Source: Kalmusia sp. IMI 367209 (lineage: Eukaryota; Ascomycota; Dothideomycetes; Pleosporales; Didymosphaeriaceae). From it: a stretch of DNA of 64,000 nt. The stretch lies in contig JAPEUQ010000004.1 of NCBI GenBank assembly GCA_027946365.1, positions 2,852,001-2,916,000 of the forward strand, written 5' to 3'. The notes under the pieces are model-generated. The model ran no database searches, was not told the DNA's origin, and saw nothing but the letters and a program-made list of their open reading frames with translations. Below, in pieces: positions 1-10,658 of this stretch; position 1 is the stretch's first letter, and each line of letters starts with the position of its first letter. The position numbers and the translations under genes are program-made.

Positions 1-699
1 CTAGTCCTTGATCATCGCAGTCTGCATAATTACCATTGTTAGGATCCAGAGGCTCTCTGTAAGATGTCTTGGCCAGGAATTTAGGAAGATTCCAGTTTGG
101 TACTATCATGTGATGTGTCCTGCATAGTCGTCAGCAAGAACAGTCTAAGACAATACAATGCCTGGAGTATCTGACCCGCTCAGGACTGTTAGAGACACAT
201 AGCTCTCTGGTTTCCCAAGCTCAAGAGAGAACTCGGTGGCTTTCCAACGGTCCTCGCCCATTTCTTCTATAATATTGAAACAGACAAGAATGCGAAGAAA
301 GCGCCCTTTTAATTATGGTTAGAGTAGGACCGGGGTTTCAGCAATGCAGATGCTATATTATGAGGACATACTTAGCACATTTGGCCCACACTTCGCATTG
401 CAAAGCGACAAAAGGTCATCGAGCGTTGACTCTTTACCGTCCAGCTTCGTCCACCGTTCGAAGACACCGAGATCGAGGAGGACACTCGTCGCAGCGAAAA
501 CGGCAGGTACCTCCAAAGCCAGCTCCCATGCCCGCTCCCAAGGAGTCTGCATTCGGTTGAGAAGCCGCCGCGCTGCTTCTTTGACTTGATAACGAGCTGC
601 TTCATTGTTCTTACCACATGTTCCAGGGTTAATAGCATTGAGAGAATCGATAATGTCTTTCACGTTGTCGGTCATGGTTATGCTTGTCGTGTGCGACAT
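1..699 (-). CDS. Fungal O-methyltransferase, N-terminal part (cut by left window edge)
   Basis: Predicted SAM-dependent small-molecule O-methyltransferase of the fungal plant-COMT-like type; only the N-terminal dimerisation/winged-helix half is inside the window, so the SAM-binding domain is not seen. Exon 1 is 699..372, starting MSHTTSITM, and contains AATSVLLDLGVFERW, typical of the family. A GTATGT donor leads to an acceptor at 306, and exon 2 continues from 305 with RRFLRILVCFNIIEEMGED and FSLELGKP, as expected (LLRRxLRxLxxxGIxEE then ATxFSxxLG). A second intron is needed near 140-180; its donor is uncertain (GTCTTA keeps the frame). After it comes PNWNLPKFLAKTSY, matching the family's PxFLAKTGY. 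An in-frame ATG also lies nine codons in. The substrate cannot be told. The gene runs toward the left edge and its promoter faces the MFS gene's 3' end. Confidence 0.85.
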
Positions 700-1204
700 A
701 GATCGATAATGAATACGGGTGACAACTTAGGTGTAGGAAAGATAAATAAAAGCTCATTTGTTGGGGGTTTTTCGCAATACGGCCCATGCCGGGCGGGGTT
801 CGTCCAACCAACAATCATCGGCAGGCTGGCTTGCAATTGCCGGTTTGGTCGCTTCCAATCAACAATCATCGGACAATCAACTTCCCACCTGTGCAGTAAT
901 ACTGGCTTTACGCTAGTCTACATTTTACTTACGGAGAATGCTCAGAGTTAGGCTGATGCGGGATCTACTGAGTATCTATCATTTCTAGCGATCTCTCCAA
1001 GTCGCTTACATCTCTCGCTGATTCGTACCAATCATGGAAGCTCAAGCACCACCCACTTGCACTAGTTCAATAAAATAGCATCTGATCAACGTATCATAGA
1101 GGTGGTAGAATTTGTTCGTTATCATTTACATATCCGTCAAAGCTGGCGTAACCGTCAAACCATCGTGTGTCACGTAACCAATTCCAGGCCAATAAATTTG
1201 GAAC
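700..1204. other. Intergenic: O-methyltransferase promoter and MFS 3' flank
   Basis: About 500 bp between the methyltransferase start and the stop of the MFS gene. Apart from the paired repeat at 804-872 I see no gene. The short ORFs here have no recognisable protein features. Confidence 0.5.
804..872. promoter_or_regulatory. Pair of 18-bp direct repeats upstream of the O-methyltransferase
   Basis: Two near-identical 18-mers, CCAACCAACAATCATCGG at 804-821 and CCAATCAACAATCATCGG at 855-872, differ at one base and start 51 bp apart. They lie 105-173 bp upstream of the methyltransferase ATG. The second contains CCAAT. Read on the gene's strand they give CCGATGATTGTTG. Placement and spacing fit a paired transcription-factor site, but no specific factor is recognised. 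Confidence 0.35.
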
Positions 1205-2877
1205 CTAGTAAACGTAGAATACGGTCGCCTCATCATCCGACTCCCTCAATGCCTTGTTCCTCTTGATCATTATGATTTTTGCCACCCAAGCCAGTGCCGC
1301 AGTCGCTACGGAGAAGCCAGCTGACGCACCTAATGCGATCGCGTAACGCGGCGAGTCGCTCTTAGGCCAAAGATACGGAGTCCTAGGTCCCAAAGTTATT
1401 TTCGGAACGGGAAGTGAGCAAAGTATGTATAATTGACTTACCAAATAAAGGATGCGTTCATCACTGTCGTCACAATACCGATAGCGACAGCCTTCTTCTC
1501 CTTGGTTTGCCCGCACGTGCTACCGCACCATCCAAGGATGAGGGAGTTGACACCATATGTGCCAATCGTAAAGATAACCATCGATGCATAGCGTCCGCCC
1601 ATGTCCATAGTTAAGCATGCAGCTATGAATCCAACCGTCGCTACAGCTTTCGAGATGGTGATGTGCCATGTACGTTCATTGAACTTGCCACTACTCCAAG
1701 ACACCGCAATCGTAACAGCACCTGCAATGAGGTAGGGCGGGCATGTAAGAACCAAGGTGACAGTCTCATTAAAGCCAAGCGTCTCGACAACCGTAGGGAA
1801 GAAATTCTTGAAACCGTTGGCTGCGAGATGCATGTGGGCCATGAGCGCAAAGATCCAGACCATAGGGTCTTTGGCAGCTTGCTTGAATCCTTTGAAGGTC
1901 GAAGTCTCGCCCTGGTTCCCAACAGTGTCAAGCTCCATGCGATTGGTTGCAAGGGCGCGCTCGTCCGGGGTAAGCCACTTGGTATCGTGAGGAAAGTCAG
2001 GCAGTATGAAGAACCCCACGATGGCAATAACAAAGGTGACAGCTCCTTGGAGAATAAAAAGCCAACGCCATCCAGACAGGCCACCAGCATCATCCATGCC
2101 GTGGAAGATGCCTGCCGCAATAAGGCCGGCGAAAGCAGTGGCAAGGATGTTGCCTGTGTATAGGATAGCGATGCGGGTTGCAACTTCTTTACGCGTGTAG
2201 AAGATTGAAAGTAGGTAAACAGCCCCAGGATAGTAAGGCGCTTCAGTCACTCCTAGGAAGAAGCGAGTCAAGAGAAGACCCGTGAAGTTCTTGGACACGG
2301 CGGTCAGAGCGCTGACAACTGCCCAGAGCATCATAGCGATAGCCATATATCGGCCTGGGTAGAATATTGTCAGTCTCGATATACCGTCAAATAGAAATAA
2401 AAAACATACTAGGGCGTGTTCTTGTCAAGAACATGTTCGATGGGATCTGTCCGAGTAGGTAACCAACAAAAAGAATTGACACACAGGTTTGATACTGTGT
2501 GCTATCAAGCCCAAGATCCTCCTCAAGGTCGTTGATTCTCGCGAGGGCAATCGCGTTGCGATCGAGGTAGTTAAGCCAATACATTGACCACAGCATAGGC
2601 TATAGCTATTAGTCCATAATCCCTACCAAGAAAAATGTTCATACCATGATCCATCGATCTAATTTCTTGACCAGTGCGATTTCACGAGGATCGGTTTTCT
2701 TTGCAAAAGCGTCAATGAGTTGCAAAATCGCGAGCTAGTGATATGTAAGAGACAAACCTCATGAGCACCCGAGTAATCCTGCTTCTCGACGATAGGTATA
2801 GGCTTCTCGAAATCGTTGGTCTGCTGTTGCTCTAACATGTAGACCTCAGTCTTCTCATTCGGTGAGGTTTTAGCCAT
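1205..2877 (-). CDS. MFS transporter, anion:cation symporter (Dal5/allantoate permease-like)
   Basis: Predicted plasma-membrane major facilitator of the ACS family, which moves small organic anions or vitamins (allantoate, nicotinate, pantothenate and similar) with protons; substrate unknown. Five exons, 2877..2758, 2698..2645, 2599..2410, 2354..1442 and 1382..1205, sum to 484 aa, the usual size. Family marks: cytosolic N-terminus ending KKLDRWIM, then MYWLNYLDRNAIALARI in TM1, LGQIPSNMFLTR in TM2-3, TRFFLGVTEAPYYPG in TM4-5, GWRWLFILQG in TM6, and the central loop with WLTPDERALATNRM. The start MAKTSPNEK was chosen because upstream in-frame codons would add a non-family extension. It lies between an O-methyltransferase and a short-chain dehydrogenase, which would suit export or import for a small pathway, but Dal5-like genes are also common singletons. 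Confidence 0.92.
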
Positions 2878-4397
2878 CTTGAACCCTTCGATCGCAGATG
2901 CGAATATTAAATAAGCAATCAAGCCAAACCACTGTCAAAGGCTGCTCTGGGCGCTCCAGATCAGGTCCAGAGAGGGTTCATTTATATACACTACCCCATA
3001 GTTGGACCCTATGCTCCAGGGTGGCCAACACGCATCATAAATGACCAAGCTTAATCGCGAAAACGCCCGTCTCGAAGACACCTTACCAGTGTGCGATTGG
3101 GTGCTCGGTGGTTCCGAGAATACCAAGAAGCCGTCCAAGAATTCATAAGGCCGTGGAACAGTAAGCCACTAGTTGCCTGAGGCCCTACCCGGTAGCTTAG
3201 AGCCTCCTAGGTTCGGAACGAAACGGTTTGTGGTGTAGATGCTGCGGCATTTGTTCCCAACCGTGGAGATATGTGTAGGAGCGTATCTACGAGTGGAGCA
3301 GTCTGGGGTCTGGGGTTGAGGCTCGTGACGTCTCCAGCGCAATGTCCTCGAGTAGCAGGTGGTCGAGCGCATGACCCCCCTTTCACCGGGGACACTCTTT
3401 TTTCGCTCTGCGTCTGCAATTGCGCATCCTCTATCATGCAAATCTCATCTTACGATGTTGTCGTGATATATCGGCCGACAAAACACGGCCGAGAAGATAT
3501 CGGATGAGGGCCTCAACCGCCAGAAAGCCACAGCCACCAAGCTCTTCACGCCTCCCCTCGATACGAAGCTTCCTTCCAGCCTTGCTCACCGCCCAAGTGC
3601 TTCCCCGCCCGATCGCGTCTTGGTCGTTCGCGCGGCGCGTCTTGAAGGCGGACGAGTTGGGGTTCGACTCAGAATTGGCAAGCCACAATCGCGGCGCCAA
3701 TATCTTGTGGGCGCGAAGTTGCCAGGTTCTAGGCGCATGGTGTTGAGTGGAGACGGGGCAAAACGGGGCGCGGGGAACGCTTGCGTTTTGACACGCGGGG
3801 AAAACCCCGTTAGCGTGGGATGATTCTCGACATTGCATGACGCTTGCGCGATCCAAGACGATCCGTTGTCTTCATCGCTACCAAGACAGCTCGAAATGTA
3901 GAATCGCCCGAGAAGTGGAGATCATACAGAGCACGTGCTGCAGCAGAGGTCGACATAGTCATAGAACGATCTTGTCTTGGTGTATATAGTGCGTGTGGAG
4001 GGTGGGTCTGCAACTGGTCTTGGTGATACGAAGCAACTTGGTTTTCGCTGGCCTGATATTTCCAGTACCTCACACAACAAGCAGAGTAATGGTGGCTATT
4101 CCAATGTCCCCACGGTCGGGCGATTGCTGTGGAATAGCTCAACTGCAATCGGTCCGACATGGTCAGGCCAAGACGCCGAAGATCCCTGTAGGGTGAGCGC
4201 ATGCCATGTTCAATACGATCATGAAGAACGACGTATGGTGTAAAGTCTACTTCTATATATCTAATCACCCTCGACCTGGTTGTGTTATTCAGCGTCTCTA
4301 CAATACATATCAAGCGCCTTAATATTACAACTTCAACCCTTAACATCATTTGTATACGGATACCATGAGGTAGGCCATTCCAACAACTCATTACATC
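2878..4397. other. 1.5-kb gap between MFS promoter and dehydrogenase 3' end
   Basis: No supported gene. The stretch 3480-3850 is noticeably GC-rich and open in several frames on both strands (for example a 140-codon ORF at 3434-3856, minus), which is what GC-rich non-coding DNA does by chance. None of the translations has recognisable family motifs. The remainder is the probable MFS promoter and the SDR 3' flank. Confidence 0.45.
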
Positions 4398-5543
4398 TCA
4401 AAATCTCTGCAAGACATCCTGTGTCCAGTTCCACAATCTTCCTGCCAAATCCTTATCGTTCGCAGTCTTATCCAGCTTACTCAACTTCTCGACACCAACA
4501 GGGTAGTAGAACCCTCCGTTCACAAGCTCTTTCTTCTTTGCCACCGTCGCACACCACACTTGGTTCCAAGCCCCCTGCTGCGGGGTTAAGTACTTGATGC
4601 CCTGCATCCAACATGTTATATGTATAAACCAGCGAACTTGCCAGGTTTGATTATACATCAGATCTGTTGCCACAACACCAGGATGAACCGACACAGATGT
4701 AATTTGAGGGTAGCGGCGTGCGAGTTCGGACGGGTAGAGAATATTTGCGAGCTTCGAGTGGCCGTAACGGATCCAGCCACCTAACATGAGACGGCTCATG
4801 GGGCTGCGGTTGTCGAGTTCTGCAAATGAGATACCGTTGCTGGGGTGGAAACCATAGCCCATTGATGTTGTGACTAGGATTCGTACGTCTGAGTTTGGCA
4901 GATCTGCGGTGCGGAGGAGTGTGGGAAGAAGACAGTCGATTACCATAGAGTTGCCGAGGTGGTTGACAGCGAAGTGGATCTCTGCGCAAAGATCAGCATT
5001 TGCCTGAACTTGAGGGATACGGTGAAATTCTAGATGAGAAGTGTGAATCGCATATAGTTGTAGCAGAATTGCTTACTATGCCTAAGTTAGCAGTCTTTCG
5101 AAGTACCTTTGAGTATGTGACTTTACCCGTAGCCGTCTCTGCTAAGAACAGGAGGCTGTGTCATTACTCCAGCCGTGCACATCAGAATATCCAGTCTATC
5201 GTGCTTGAATCCTGTTTTGATACCTTCCTTCACCGAAGCCAGGGATGTGAAGTCGACCTGAACGAATGTCATGCCGACTGATGGATGTTTGGACTCCACC
5301 TCAGCGATTAGAGCCTCCGCCGCTCGATGGTTGCGACCGGTAATGTATATATGCGAAGGTCCATGAGCGGCCAAAGTTCGAGCAGTCTCTGCGCCTATTC
5401 CAGCAGTACCTTCAGACATGTCAGCGCATCTCCCGTCAAAGAGAACACAACCTCCTACCGCCGGTGATGAAGAGCACTTTGCCTCCCAACGAAGGGACTT
5501 CTTTCTCGGGATCGAAATCGTTTCGCGCCTCGATGTTCTTCAT
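4398..5543 (-). CDS. Short-chain dehydrogenase/reductase (retinol-dehydrogenase/WWOX-like)
   Basis: Predicted NAD(P)-dependent oxidoreductase of the classical SDR fold; substrate unknown. Four exons, 5543..5459, 5409..5127, 5081..5077 and 4981..4398, give 318 aa, a normal length. The cofactor motif TGGTAGIGAET lies at residues 27-37 and is split by intron 1. DILMCTAGVM is the NNAG-like strand-4 segment. IHFAVNHLGN follows, and the catalytic pair Y197xxxK201 is in RYGHSKLAN, with a VHPGVVATD loop after it. The 5-nt third exon (5077-5081) is inferred: direct splicing of exon 2 (ending in phase 2 at GGGTAAAG) to the CAG acceptor before IHFAVNHLG breaks the frame, while the micro-exon has an AG acceptor, a GTAAGC donor and restores it. 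The start MKNIEARND precedes a normal SDR N-terminus. It is transcribed divergently from the bZIP gene. Confidence 0.88.
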
Positions 5544-6100
5544 CTTGGAGAGCTCTATCTAAATTTGGTGGAGAGAAATTGAGGTGGTAGCCAACGGAAT
5601 CTTGTTGTACCTTCTTGTATCTGCGCCTGCAGCTGGTCTCTATATACCTCCTGTAAGCCTGGTCACTGCCATCAGCGGACCAACCTCGCGGCCGAATACA
5701 TTTCTTTCCCCTACCCAACCCCCAATAGCATCGGAATTTACGATTCTAAAAATGCTCAAAATTGCACATTGACAAGGAGGACAACGCGTCCTAGTTTAAA
5801 TCCGATTCGCGAATAACGGCAGGCCTTTCCCTAAACGGGGTAAGTGCAAATGCTAGACCGAATGAAGCACTAGCGCGTAAGCAGTCCGCATATATGCATC
5901 GTTGCGTATCGGATCATTCAATTCTCCTCGTTCTTTTGAGGCTTAGTCGGATAAGCAGTCTGCATACAAAAGGACTTGGTCCCTTCCTAAACCCATGACT
6001 GTGGCCTCGAAGCGTAATTCCAGGACATTTTCTTAGAGCCGCTAATTCGTCCGCTGATTTGCTCCTTCGGACTGTTGGATTCGAATAAGCAATTCGCATA
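5544..6100. other. Divergent promoter region, SDR and bZIP genes
   Basis: About 560 bp separating two divergently transcribed genes. A TATATAG-like element on the minus strand near 5640-5648 lies about 100 bp upstream of the SDR start and could be its TATA box. No coding sequence seen. Confidence 0.4.
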
Positions 6101-7241
6101 ATGCAGGCGAGGACAGAAAACAATATCTCGGTAGCAACAAAACCTCAGCTCAAGGAGGTAGGTATCAACTGGTGCTCCGTTCATCTGAAGAAGATTCATT
6201 AAGAGAAGCATAGGCGAGGAATGCGGATGACGACTGGACGGGCATAGCCTCGGCCAAAGAGAGGAGAAAGTTGCAGAATAAATTGCATCAAAGAGCATGG
6301 AGTGAGACGAGCCACTTTCAAGGGACGAAGGCGTAGTTTTATCCAGGCTAACCATCCGTGCAGGACGGCGCAAAATTCAAGAGTCCATACGTGCAAATAC
6401 ACCATACTCAATTCCAACACCCCACGTTGAAGACGCACGTCTTGACGCCGCCTTCGCCGCAGCTTCTGCAATTATACCCCAACCTAAAAATTCAGGGCCC
6501 CAACATCTGCACCTCCTCCCTGCACGCCCCTCTACAACAACTCCCGTCACCTCTCTCGACCTCCATCCTTCCGTACCCACAAAGCCCTTCACCCTCCAAA
6601 CCCTCAAGGACCTCCATGTCCGCACACGCTCACCCCGTAAAGCTCAACTTATTCCCCCGGTAATATCCTACATCAACCCCTCCTCCTCAACACCCCATGT
6701 CTCCGCCTACCCTTCTTTCCACTTCCCTCTCGCTCCAGACCACTACCTGATAACCCTCATCCAATACAACGTGCTCCGAGCAGTAATGACAAACTTCCTC
6801 CTCGTCAACCTCGATCTGCCCCCTGAATGCCAGAACGCATTTCGGATCCCGCTCCTGCACCATCCGCCCTCCTCCCCTCCTCCGACCTTCGCGCCGACAT
6901 CCGTGCAGCGCAGCATCCGGCATGAAGCCTGGATAGACAGTGTGCCCTGCCCGCGGTTCCGCGACAATCTGATCCATGCGAGTACGGATGCGGGGGGGCG
7001 GTTTGACGACGAAGACCTTTGCGATGATGTATGTGGGGGACTGTACGAGGGCTTCGACGAGTGCGAGACGAGGGGTTTGCTTGTCTGGGGTGATCCATGG
7101 TTAGTGGAGAGCTGGGAGATTTCGCCTGGGTTTGCAGCAAAGTGGGGGATGCTTTTGAGGGGGTGTGGAGAGATGATGGTGTATACGAACCGCTGGCGGG
7201 AGGCGAGGGGCGAGGAGCCGATAGCATTAGAGATTGATTGA
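6101..7241 (+). CDS. bZIP transcription factor with C-terminal DUF3425 domain
   Basis: Predicted fungus-specific nuclear transcription factor. Three exons, 6101..6157, 6214..6301 and 6364..7241, give 340 aa with consistent phases. Exons 2 and 3 join to make the basic region: ERRKLQNKLHQRAW then RRRKIQES. This contains the bZIP signature N-x7-R (N of QNK to the first R after the W), with intron 2 (GTGAGA donor, GTGCAG acceptor) splitting it. The C-terminal half is DUF3425: DHYLITLIQYNVLRA, then TSVQRSIRHEAWID, then WGDPWLVESWEISPGF and KWGMLLRGC. There is no evident leucine zipper after the basic region, as is common in this subgroup. The ATG at 6101 is the first in-frame start that splices into the basic region; exon 1 is the least certain part. 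It sits next to the SDR, MFS and O-methyltransferase genes and could be their local regulator (inference). Confidence 0.82.
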
Positions 7242-7571
7242 CTGGATGTGATTTGAGGAGTCATTGTTCGGCAATCTTCGCGCTAGATCGAAGCAAGGAT
7301 ACAATTATGACGAATGCAGATATTGCATACCGGTAGATCTGATTCCTGTGCTAATAGTCTTCCTTCTGCCTTTCCGTGCTTTCGTGCCTCGTATTCGCAT
7401 GAAACCAGCACAGAACCAAACCTATATCTAAATTTACATAGAGAGTCCCGCAATGTTGATCTCCGATCACAAATCCTTACATTGCCCGGAACATACCCAC
7501 CAGAGAATACCTCCAATTAACCCGCAAAAGCCCAAGATACATGGAAGAAATCGTGTTGGTTCAAGGCCAAG
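7242..7571. other. Convergent 3' spacer, bZIP and DCP2
   Basis: About 330 bp between two gene ends. It should hold both 3' UTRs and poly(A) signals. No gene seen. Confidence 0.5.
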
Positions 7572-10500
7572 TTATCGACCCTTTCTGGCCACGTCGTTTA
7601 AGAAGCCCAACAAGAAGGTTTTGTCCACCGGGCTCTTGCCACTGCTCTCAGTGCCTATCTTACCCTTGCCCTTGTCGATGCTTAGCTCCGAAAGACCGTT
7701 GGAAGCTGGACTGATCCCAACATCGTCCATGGATCCTCCGAATCCATTCCTCTGCGTAAGCGGCATTTGGGGGAAAGACGTCGGTGCAGTTGTTGGCGGG
7801 ATCACGATACTTGGCGGCATCGTATCCCCAATGCTCGAGATGCGCGATCTGGAGTTCAGTTGCGCAGGGCTGTCGGTCTGACTTCCTGGAAGAGGGCTAA
7901 CAGGGCTAATAACGCCGGACATGAACATCTTAGGTGTCGGTGGCTGCGGCGAACGGGCTGGTGGAAGGGGATTGACAGCCATCGGCGCCAAGGGAGATCT
8001 CGAGTCCTGCGTCGGCGATGCGGTCAGTGGCGCAGATGGTTTGCCGAAAAGCGACAGAAGCGCATTCTTTTGATCTGATGGAAGAGTATCTCTCCGTTCG
8101 AAAGATTGCGGAGCCTGGGTGGCAGGTGCTGGTGATCGAGACAGAGGGGCTCCCGCCGGTACAGTTTGGGGCTGAGGAGAAGTCTGATTCTTAAACAAAT
8201 TCAGCAAGCCCTGCGTATGTGCAGAAGGACTCTGGACTGATTCCTGACTAGTCGACTGCTGAGGTCGCTTTAAGATCTGTGGCTTGAAAGGTGCTGCCGA
8301 GGGTACAGCTGTGGCAGGACTTGTATTTACGCTTCGAGATGGCTCTAGTGCTGCATTCGGTCTTGGGACTGAGCTTTCACGTTTAAGTATCTGCGATGGA
8401 ATGAACATTTTTTGCTCTGGCTTCGTCTGCGAAGGTGACGGCCCGCGAGAGTGTCCATTTAGAGGGTAGTGGGCGTTCTTCTTCACAGTCTCAAAGTCTG
8501 GCGCATTGACCGGTCCACGAACAGTAGCTGATGTCAAACCAGGTTTCTGCTGGATACTGAACGCATTGAGGAGATTTGGTTTGATACTCATATCAGGTAT
8601 GGGCGGACCCGTTTCGGTCCTGTGGTTCGCCTGAAAGTTGCCAGGAGTTGACGGGTACGCTGATAGTTCTGCTGGTTGTTCTGGTGTCATTTGTGGTTCA
8701 GGGGTGGTTGCCGTAGTCGACGGAGATCGGAATAGATTCAACAGAGAATCTTGATGGGCATTTCGCGGCTTCGGCTGTACAGGCTGGAAGTTCGCAACAG
8801 GCGGAGGCGATTGGAAGGCAGGTGGACTTGGCGCGTAAGGACGGATACTATGTAGCGTTGGTGGCGAGACAAATGAGTCAAGTTGTTGAGGTAAGGATGG
8901 CGCCTGCTTCGCAATCGGTGTTGCCTCAGAGCTTTGCGGTGGCTGCATTTGTGCAATGGGTGATGATATCGCAGGCTTTTCGTTCATCTTGAACGCATTC
9001 AACAAGCCAAGCGTATGTGCGGTGAGTTTTGGCGGAGGAAGTTTCGAAGCTGGTGGGATCGTAGGCCCATGCGCGCCAGGGAATTGTGGTGGTTGCGTAA
9101 ATTGTGGATCTCCGGTCCGCTGGTACGGTGGTGGAGCAGGGGCGTTGAAGTTTTGCTGCACGTTAGGCGTGTGTGTTGGAAAGACTGGATCCACATGGCG
9201 AGAAGGTGGAGGTGCGAACTGATGTGGGGGTGGAGGTGGGAACCCGTTGTGGTGTTGAGGGGGAAGATGAGCATGCTGAGGGCCATGGAATGGCACTCCT
9301 TGTGGTTGATGAAAGGGGAACGGAGGCGGAGGTTGCATCTGTCCGAGATGTGGTGGCCTTGGGTGGTGTTGACCGTGTGGGCTTTGGGGAGGCTGAGGAT
9401 GCAATGGCAAGATCTGTTCAAAAGGAGTCCTAGGCAGATGTTCTGGTGGCGGAACAGGTCTGTTGTTTCCGTGTAACATCGCAAGTAACGAATTTGGTGG
9501 TGGGTCCTGAGCTGCTGGTGGGGCCTCGACTGGTTGAGCTTGAGATGGAAAGCCACCACCTACACTCAATAATCTTTTTAGCTCCGCCGCAGGGTCTGCT
9601 ACTTGCTGTGGTTGCGAAAGCATAGATACTTCGGGAAGTGTATCGCTGGGGCGGTGACTTCGCCCTAAATTTGCAACCAAGGCTGCGAAATTGGCGTCCT
9701 CGACCTGCTTCTCGGGAATGGCAACCTCGTCCGCCGTTGTTTCTCCTAAATCTGCTTCTAGGCCTTCCGTGTCTGTAATGCCCCCGGTAGGTGGTGGTGC
9801 CAGACGCGACCCAGCCTGGGCCTTTTGTCTATCCTGCTTCCTCTGCAGCTTGATCCATGCCTTGAGAGGACCAAGGAAAGGCGCCACCATGTAGAAGCTG
9901 TTGTCCTTGAACCCATCTTGGCCTGTGCCTTGCTGGACCTGGTTCTGGTTCTGGATCTGATTTTTACGTTTGAGGGTCGGGAGGTCGCTGAGCTTGTACC
10001 AGTCGATTTTCTATTCGCGTTAGCGGTACACTATGGAGATGTGCGGCTTCCAACATACTGAGATCTCCTTCCTCGTGCGCGGCTCAAAATGTGTGTCCAT
10101 GGGTACACCGCGAAAGACGTATAGCAGCATGCTCTGCTCACGCATGTTGACAGCGATGCTCTTGGTCTCATTCTCCGGTGGGACCAAATCAGCCTCCTTC
10201 AGATCATAACCGGTCTCCTCGTAAACTTCCCGTATGGCGCACTCAAGATCAGGCTCGTCCTTGTTGATCTTTCCCCTGGGAAAACTCCATTTCGCGCCCT
10301 TCTTCCAGCCCTTTACTAGTACAGCATGTGTCATATCTTCGTTCAGCATTATGGCGCCTCGGACGGGTACACGCGTCTTGTACTGGAGGAAGTGCTGGTA
10401 GGCCTCGGCATGGTGATGTTCGGAAAAGCCTGCGAAGAGCGGGCAGTGCTGGAACATGCGCTGGGAGAAGACGCGCAGATTCATGGACGGCAGGCTGGGA

Positions 10501-10658
10501 TCCAGCGGACGGATGAAGTCTTCGTAGAACCATTGCGCCTCCTCGATTTGGAAGCATATGCGCTCAACAGATTGCAGCTCTTCGTGGGGCAGGTTGACGA
10601 TGAAGCGGACGCACAGGTCGTCCAGCCAGTCAAGCAGGCTTAGGTTGGGGGATGTCAT
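7572..10658 (-). CDS. DCP2: mRNA decapping enzyme subunit Dcp2
   Basis: Catalytic subunit of the Dcp1-Dcp2 decapping complex, which removes the m7G cap in 5'-3' mRNA decay, in cytoplasm and P-bodies. Two exons, 10658..10059 and 10010..7572, give 1012 aa. The N-terminal Dcp2 box A domain (about residues 5-95) includes IEEAQWFYEDFIRP. The Nudix domain follows: KWSFPRGKINKDEP and REVYEETGYD supply the GX5EX7REUXEEXGU box with all catalytic glutamates. Box B follows (KIDWYKLSDLP), then FYMVAPFLGPLKAWI. The roughly 770-residue tail is proline/glutamine-rich and disordered and carries at least six short Leu-rich motifs (GLLNAF, SLLNLF, NLLNAF, GLLNLF, ALLSLF, FLLGFL). These are the kind of helical leucine-rich motifs known in fission yeast Dcp2 to bind Edc3 and Pdc1 (family knowledge). 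Start and intron are well supported. Confidence 0.96.

Noticed and set aside
3655..3680. GGGGTTCGACTC, resembling a tRNA B box
   Set aside because: No A box, acceptor stem or cloverleaf can be formed around it.
3434..3856. 140-codon minus-strand ORF
   Set aside because: Lies in a locally GC-rich patch that is open in several frames on both strands; the translation has no domain or family features.
8999..9559. 186-codon His/Leu-rich minus-strand ORF
   Set aside because: Frame shadow of the Pro/Gln-rich DCP2 tail.
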